Of a stretch of DNA of 64,000 bases, positions 60,988 through 64,000 are shown piece by piece. The translations under genes and the position numbers were made by a program. How positions within the stretch are numbered: the stretch's first letter is position 1; every line of letters begins with the position of its first letter. The DNA lies in contig JBHJOI010000065.1 of assembly GCA_050329935.1 (NCBI GenBank), positions 1 through 64,000 on the forward strand. The letters are read 5' to 3'. The DNA comes from CAYSFW01 sp050329935 (GTDB lineage: Bacteria; Pseudomonadota; Gammaproteobacteria; UWMA-0217). The notes beneath the pieces were generated by a model that was not told where the DNA came from, made no database searches, and saw only the letters and a list, made by a program, of their open reading frames with translations.

Positions 60988-62640
60988 ATGCATGAACCGT
61001 TTGCCGAACTGGCGCTCCTGTTGATCATCGCCGCTGTCGTCGGCGCGATCGCCGTACGTCTGCGGCAACCGGTGTTGATCGCGTATATCGTCGTCGGCAT
61101 CGCGGTCGGACCCGCGGGGTTCGAGCTCGTGAGCGCGCACGACCAGATCGACCTGTTGGCGCAGGTGGGGGTCGCGGTGTTGTTGTTCCTGGTCGGATTG
61201 AAACTCGATTTGCAACATGTGCGCCACATCGGACCCGTCGCGGTCGCGACCGGCCTTGGCCAACTTGCGTTCACGATCCTGTTCGGCTTCGCGTTGATCC
61301 TGCTGTTCGGCAAGGACTGGCTGACGGCACTGTATGTCGCGGTGGCACTGACATTCTCGAGCACGATCATCATCGTCAAGTTGCTTTCCGATAAACGCGA
61401 ACTGGACTCGCTCCACGGCCGGATCGCGGTGGGCTTCCTTATCGTGCAGGACATCGCCGTGGTCTTGGCGATGATGACCATGAGCGCACTGCGAACCGAC
61501 AGCGGCGACACCACCACGCTCATGCTCGCCCTGTCGCTGATCGGGCGGATCGCGGCCACCGGTGTGCTGCTTTTCGTCCTGATGCGCTACGTGCTGCCCC
61601 CGCTGGTGCGAATCATGGCGCGCTCGCAAGAGCTGCTGCTGATTTTCGCCATCGCCTGGGGCACCGCGCTCGCGGCGTTGGGTGAATGGGCAGGTTTCTC
61701 CAAGGAGGCCGGCGCGTTCATCGCCGGGTTCTCGCTGGCATCGACCCAGTATCGCGACGCGATGAGCGCGCGACTCACCGGTATTCGTGACTTCATGCTG
61801 CTCTTTTTCTTCATCGACCTAGGCGCGAAACTCGACTTTTCGACCCTGGGGGCGGAACTCTGGCCTGCGCTCGTCTTGTCCGCGTTCGTGTTGATCGGCA
61901 ATCCGCTGATCGTGATAGCGATCATGGGCTACATGGGCTACCGGAAACGCACCGGGTTTCTGGCGGGCCTGACCGTTGCCCAGATCAGCGAATTCTCGAT
62001 CGTGTTCGTCGCGATGGGGATCACGCTGGGTCATATCGGCCCCGAGGCACTCGGCTTGACGACACTGGTCGGCGTCACGACCATTGCGCTCTCGACCTAC
62101 ATGATCCTGTATTCCTATCCGCTCTATGAACGTCTGGCGCCGTGGCTCGGCGTGTTCGAGCGTCGCAAACCCCATCGCGAGCTTGCGGTCGAGCGACAAC
62201 GCCGCGGTCACGACGAACCTGCGGTCATCGTGGTGGGGCTCGGGCGCTATGGCGCGCGCCTGCTCGAACAGTTGCGCGCGCAAGCCGTGCCGGTGCTTGG
62301 GGTGGATTTCGACCCCGAGGCCATCCGGGCGTTACGCCTGCGTCGACTCCCGGTGCGCTTCGGCGACGGCGAAGACCCGGCGTTTCTCGAATCGCTACCG
62401 CTCGCGAAAGTCCGTTGGATCGTCACCACGCTGCCGGAATGGGTTCATAACCGGGCCTTGCTCCACGCGCTCGACGAGATTGGCTATCGCGGACAGGTCG
62501 CCGGCGTGGTTCGCGACGACGCCCACGAGGCAGAATTGCGCGCGGCGGGCGTGGCGCGCGTCGTCAGTCTGTTCAACGACGCGGCTGACCACGCCGCGGC
62601 GGATATCGCCGAGAGCGTCCGCTCGGAGTCGGTCGCTTGA
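60988..62640 (+). CDS. CPA2-type cation:proton antiporter with RCK_N domain (YbaL-like)
   Basis: A second antiporter of 550 residues, on the other side of the ATPase. The membrane part has RLRQPVLIAYIVVGIAVGP at the N-terminus and ALTFSSTIIIVKLLSDKRE near residue 125. The RCK_N domain begins VIVVGLGRYGARLLEQL near residue 412. It is not a close copy of the antiporter at 55874. The start may be ATG 60988 or TTG 60979; AAGGGG precedes both. It follows the ATPase after 33 bases and is probably co-transcribed. Confidence 0.92.
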   Translation: MHEPFAELALLLIIAAVVGAIAVRLRQPVLIAYIVVGIAVGPAGFELVSAHDQIDLLAQVGVAVLLFLVGLKLDLQHVRHIGPVAVATGLGQLAFTILFGFALILLFGKDWLTALYVAVALTFSSTIIIVKLLSDKRELDSLHGRIAVGFLIVQDIAVVLAMMTMSALRTDSGDTTTLMLALSLIGRIAATGVLLFVLMRYVLPPLVRIMARSQELLLIFAIAWGTALAALGEWAGFSKEAGAFIAGFSLASTQYRDAMSARLTGIRDFMLLFFFIDLGAKLDFSTLGAELWPALVLSAFVLIGNPLIVIAIMGYMGYRKRTGFLAGLTVAQISEFSIVFVAMGITLGHIGPEALGLTTLVGVTTIALSTYMILYSYPLYERLAPWLGVFERRKPHRELAVERQRRGHDEPAVIVVGLGRYGARLLEQLRAQAVPVLGVDFDPEAIRALRLRRLPVRFGDGEDPAFLESLPLAKVRWIVTTLPEWVHNRALLHALDEIGYRGQVAGVVRDDAHEAELRAAGVARVVSLFNDAADHAAADIAESVRSESVA

Positions 62641-62691
62641 CGCCGCGCCGCGACGCTACCTGAAACTCAACCCAACGACGAAACCGCCGCC

Positions 62692-63648
62692 ATGAATCGT
62701 TTCAAGAACATCCTGGTCGTCTGCAATCCCGAGTCGAGTCACGATGCACCGATCGCACGCGCGCTCGAACTCGCGCGCCGCAACAACGCCCGCGCGACCG
62801 TGCTGGCGGTGACCCGCGAAACGCCCGGCCTGCTCCGCTACCTGCTCGAAAGCGCGGAATCGCGCGCGGCGCTGCAAGCCGAACTCGTCGAGCGCGACCG
62901 CCAGCGGGTGGAGTCGCATCGGGATTTTTTGCTCGCGAACGGAATCGAGGCGGATGCGCGAGTGGCCATCGGCGTCGAGTTTCTCGAGATCATTCGCACC
63001 GTGATTCGGGACGGCCACGATCTCGTCATGGTCCACGTGGACGGCGGCGCTGGCCTGCGGGCGCGCCTCGTCACCAGCACCACGATGCACCTGATGCGTA
63101 AATGTCCGTGCCCGGTGTGGGTCGTGAAACCGGTTCGACGGAAGAAATACGCACGCATTCTTGCGGCGGTCGACGTTACCGAGGGCCTCGACGGCGACCT
63201 GCGTCAATCGCTCAACGACAGAATCCTGGGCTTGGCGAGCGACTTCGCGCGGATGGACGGCAGTGAACTGCACGTGGTTCAGGCTTGGTCCGTGTACGGC
63301 GAAGGTTACATGGAGGTGCGCGGCAATATCGACGCTCACGCGCTCGAACGCCTGCGCCAACAGACCCGACAGCTCTATCTGGATCGTCTCACCGAATTGT
63401 TGCAACCCTATGATCCGCAGGGCGAAACGATCAACCGCCACCTGTCGCGTGGAGAACCGGCGGAGATCATCATCCAACTCGCGCATCGCTTGCGGGTCGA
63501 TCTGTTGATCATGGGCACGGTCTGCCGCACGGGTGTCGCCGGCTTTCTGATCGGCAATACTGCGGAAAAGGTGCTGAGCGAGATCAAGTGCTCGGTGCTG
63601 ACCTTGAAGCCCGAGGGGTTCCAGTCCCCGGTCACGCTGGATCAATGA
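62692..63648 (+). CDS. uspE: Tandem universal stress protein (UspE-like)
   Basis: A 318-residue protein made of two Usp domains, residues 1-145 and about 155-310. The start FKNILVVCNPES and the second-domain start YARILAAVDVTEG are the beta1 strands, and LLIMGTVCRTGVAGFLIGNTAEKVL is the second-domain ATP-loop region. Such proteins act in envelope, motility or oxidative stress responses; the exact job is unknown. It follows the antiporter after 51 bases and may belong to the same transcript. Confidence 0.93.
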   Translation: MNRFKNILVVCNPESSHDAPIARALELARRNNARATVLAVTRETPGLLRYLLESAESRAALQAELVERDRQRVESHRDFLLANGIEADARVAIGVEFLEIIRTVIRDGHDLVMVHVDGGAGLRARLVTSTTMHLMRKCPCPVWVVKPVRRKKYARILAAVDVTEGLDGDLRQSLNDRILGLASDFARMDGSELHVVQAWSVYGEGYMEVRGNIDAHALERLRQQTRQLYLDRLTELLQPYDPQGETINRHLSRGEPAEIIIQLAHRLRVDLLIMGTVCRTGVAGFLIGNTAEKVLSEIKCSVLTLKPEGFQSPVTLDQ

Positions 63649-63655
63649 ACGTACT

Positions 63656-64000
63656 TCAGGATGCGGCGAGGCTGTTTTCGAACGCGCGCACGATGCGGCT
63701 CACGGTGGTGTAGTGCACGCCGAAATGCGTGCCGACTGCTTGCAACGTGAAATCGCCGGAGAGGTAGGCGCGTGCGATCGCCTCGTTGCGATCGGGAAAC
63801 CGCGCGGCGAAACTCGCCAACGAGTGCTCATGGTTCTTGCGTTGGCCGCGAGCGGACTTTTTCGCCGGCTTGGACTTGGCCTCGAGAGTCGCGCGCATGC
63901 GGCCGATGAAGGCGTCGTCACCGAGAAATATCTGACTGCGGACGTTGGCCCGTAGCGACGGCAACCCCTGCCCGGCATCCACGAACTCGGTATATTTCTG
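63656..64000 (-). CDS. C-terminal part of a REP-associated tyrosine transposase (cut by right edge)
   Basis: The frame is open to the right edge; about 114 residues are visible and the N-terminus lies outside. The C-terminal helix-turn-helix-like end (RNEAIARAYLSGDFTLQAVGT, VHYTTVSRIVRA) and the SQIFLGDDAFIGRM segment are what I know from the C-terminus of RAYT (Y1_Tnp) proteins. The catalytic HUH/Tyr part is not in the window. RAYT proteins are linked to REP palindromes, so this may relate to the repeats seen elsewhere here. It is convergent with the uspE gene, seven bases away. Confidence 0.8.
   Translation of the reverse strand, partial: QKYTEFVDAGQGLPSLRANVRSQIFLGDDAFIGRMRATLEAKSKPAKKSARGQRKNHEHSLASFAARFPDRNEAIARAYLSGDFTLQAVGTHFGVHYTTVSRIVRAFENSLAAS

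Noticed and set aside
60598..61629. 343-codon minus-strand frame
   Set aside because: Antisense to the ATPase and second antiporter, highly charged and motif-free; GC-rich DNA gives many such frames.
1..64000. CRISPR arrays, tRNA or rRNA genes
   Set aside because: I scanned the gaps by eye and saw no regularly spaced repeats and no cloverleaf-like segments; a covariance search would be the decisive test.

Overview
The window is GC-rich and tightly packed, and it looks like the chromosome of a gammaproteobacterium. The best evidence is gene order. The block yjeF/nnrE-tsaE-amiB-mutL-miaA-hfq-hflX-hflK-hflC-DUF2065-hisZ-purA lies in the classical order, as do sspA-sspB, the petABC cytochrome bc1 operon and murA-hisG-hisD-hisC. 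HisZ, SspAB and the bc1 complex point to a respiratory beta/gamma-type organism. An Isp-type [NiFe] hydrogenase suggests a sulfur- or hydrogen-oxidising lineage; this is inference and no species is claimed.

Layout. 1-11 kb: tyrS, an M23 peptidase, erpA-bactofilin-DUF6776-argC, pyrD, sspAB and petABC. 11-20 kb: NIF3-like protein, a DegS-like protease, hisC-hisD-aroG-hisG (a DAHP synthase sits inside the his cluster), murA and a 388-residue protein of unknown family. 20-25 kb: a looser accessory stretch with a DUF2007 protein, an NfsA-like nitroreductase, an H-NS-like protein, a beta-carbonic anhydrase, a DUF2202 lipoprotein and two related small proteins that I cannot assign to any family. 25-39 kb: the purA-to-nnrE housekeeping block, interrupted between amiB and tsaE by a 169-bp hairpin element (MITE-like) and a dispersed repeat.

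39-43 kb: a complete TAXI-type TRAP uptake system (receptor, fused permease, DUF1850 protein). 43-54 kb: an MFS transporter whose 5' end is disturbed by a 17-bp tandem repeat, then hypD-hypB-hypA-hypC running left. A divergent run to the right has a maturation protease, a short HupH-like protein, the small subunit, Isp1, Isp2, an unknown 150-residue protein, the large subunit and HupE. A perfect FNR/FixK-type dyad lies between the two divergent hydrogenase units. 54-64 kb: DUF202 protein, an alpha/beta hydrolase with an extra C-terminal region, two CPA2/Kef-type antiporters flanking a P-type cation ATPase, a tandem universal stress protein, and the C-terminal part of a REP-associated tyrosine transposase running off the right edge.

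How parts work together: Isp1/Isp2 would carry electrons from H2 oxidation by the exported HynSL dimer into the membrane or to a thiol/disulfide partner. The hyp genes build the NiFe centre, HupE probably supplies nickel, and an FNR-type regulator would switch the system on at low oxygen. The bc1 complex is the general quinol-oxidising route.

I saw no rRNA, tRNA or CRISPR array. The strongest candidates for something undescribed are the paired small proteins at 24.2-25.1 kb and the unknown gene inside the hydrogenase operon.
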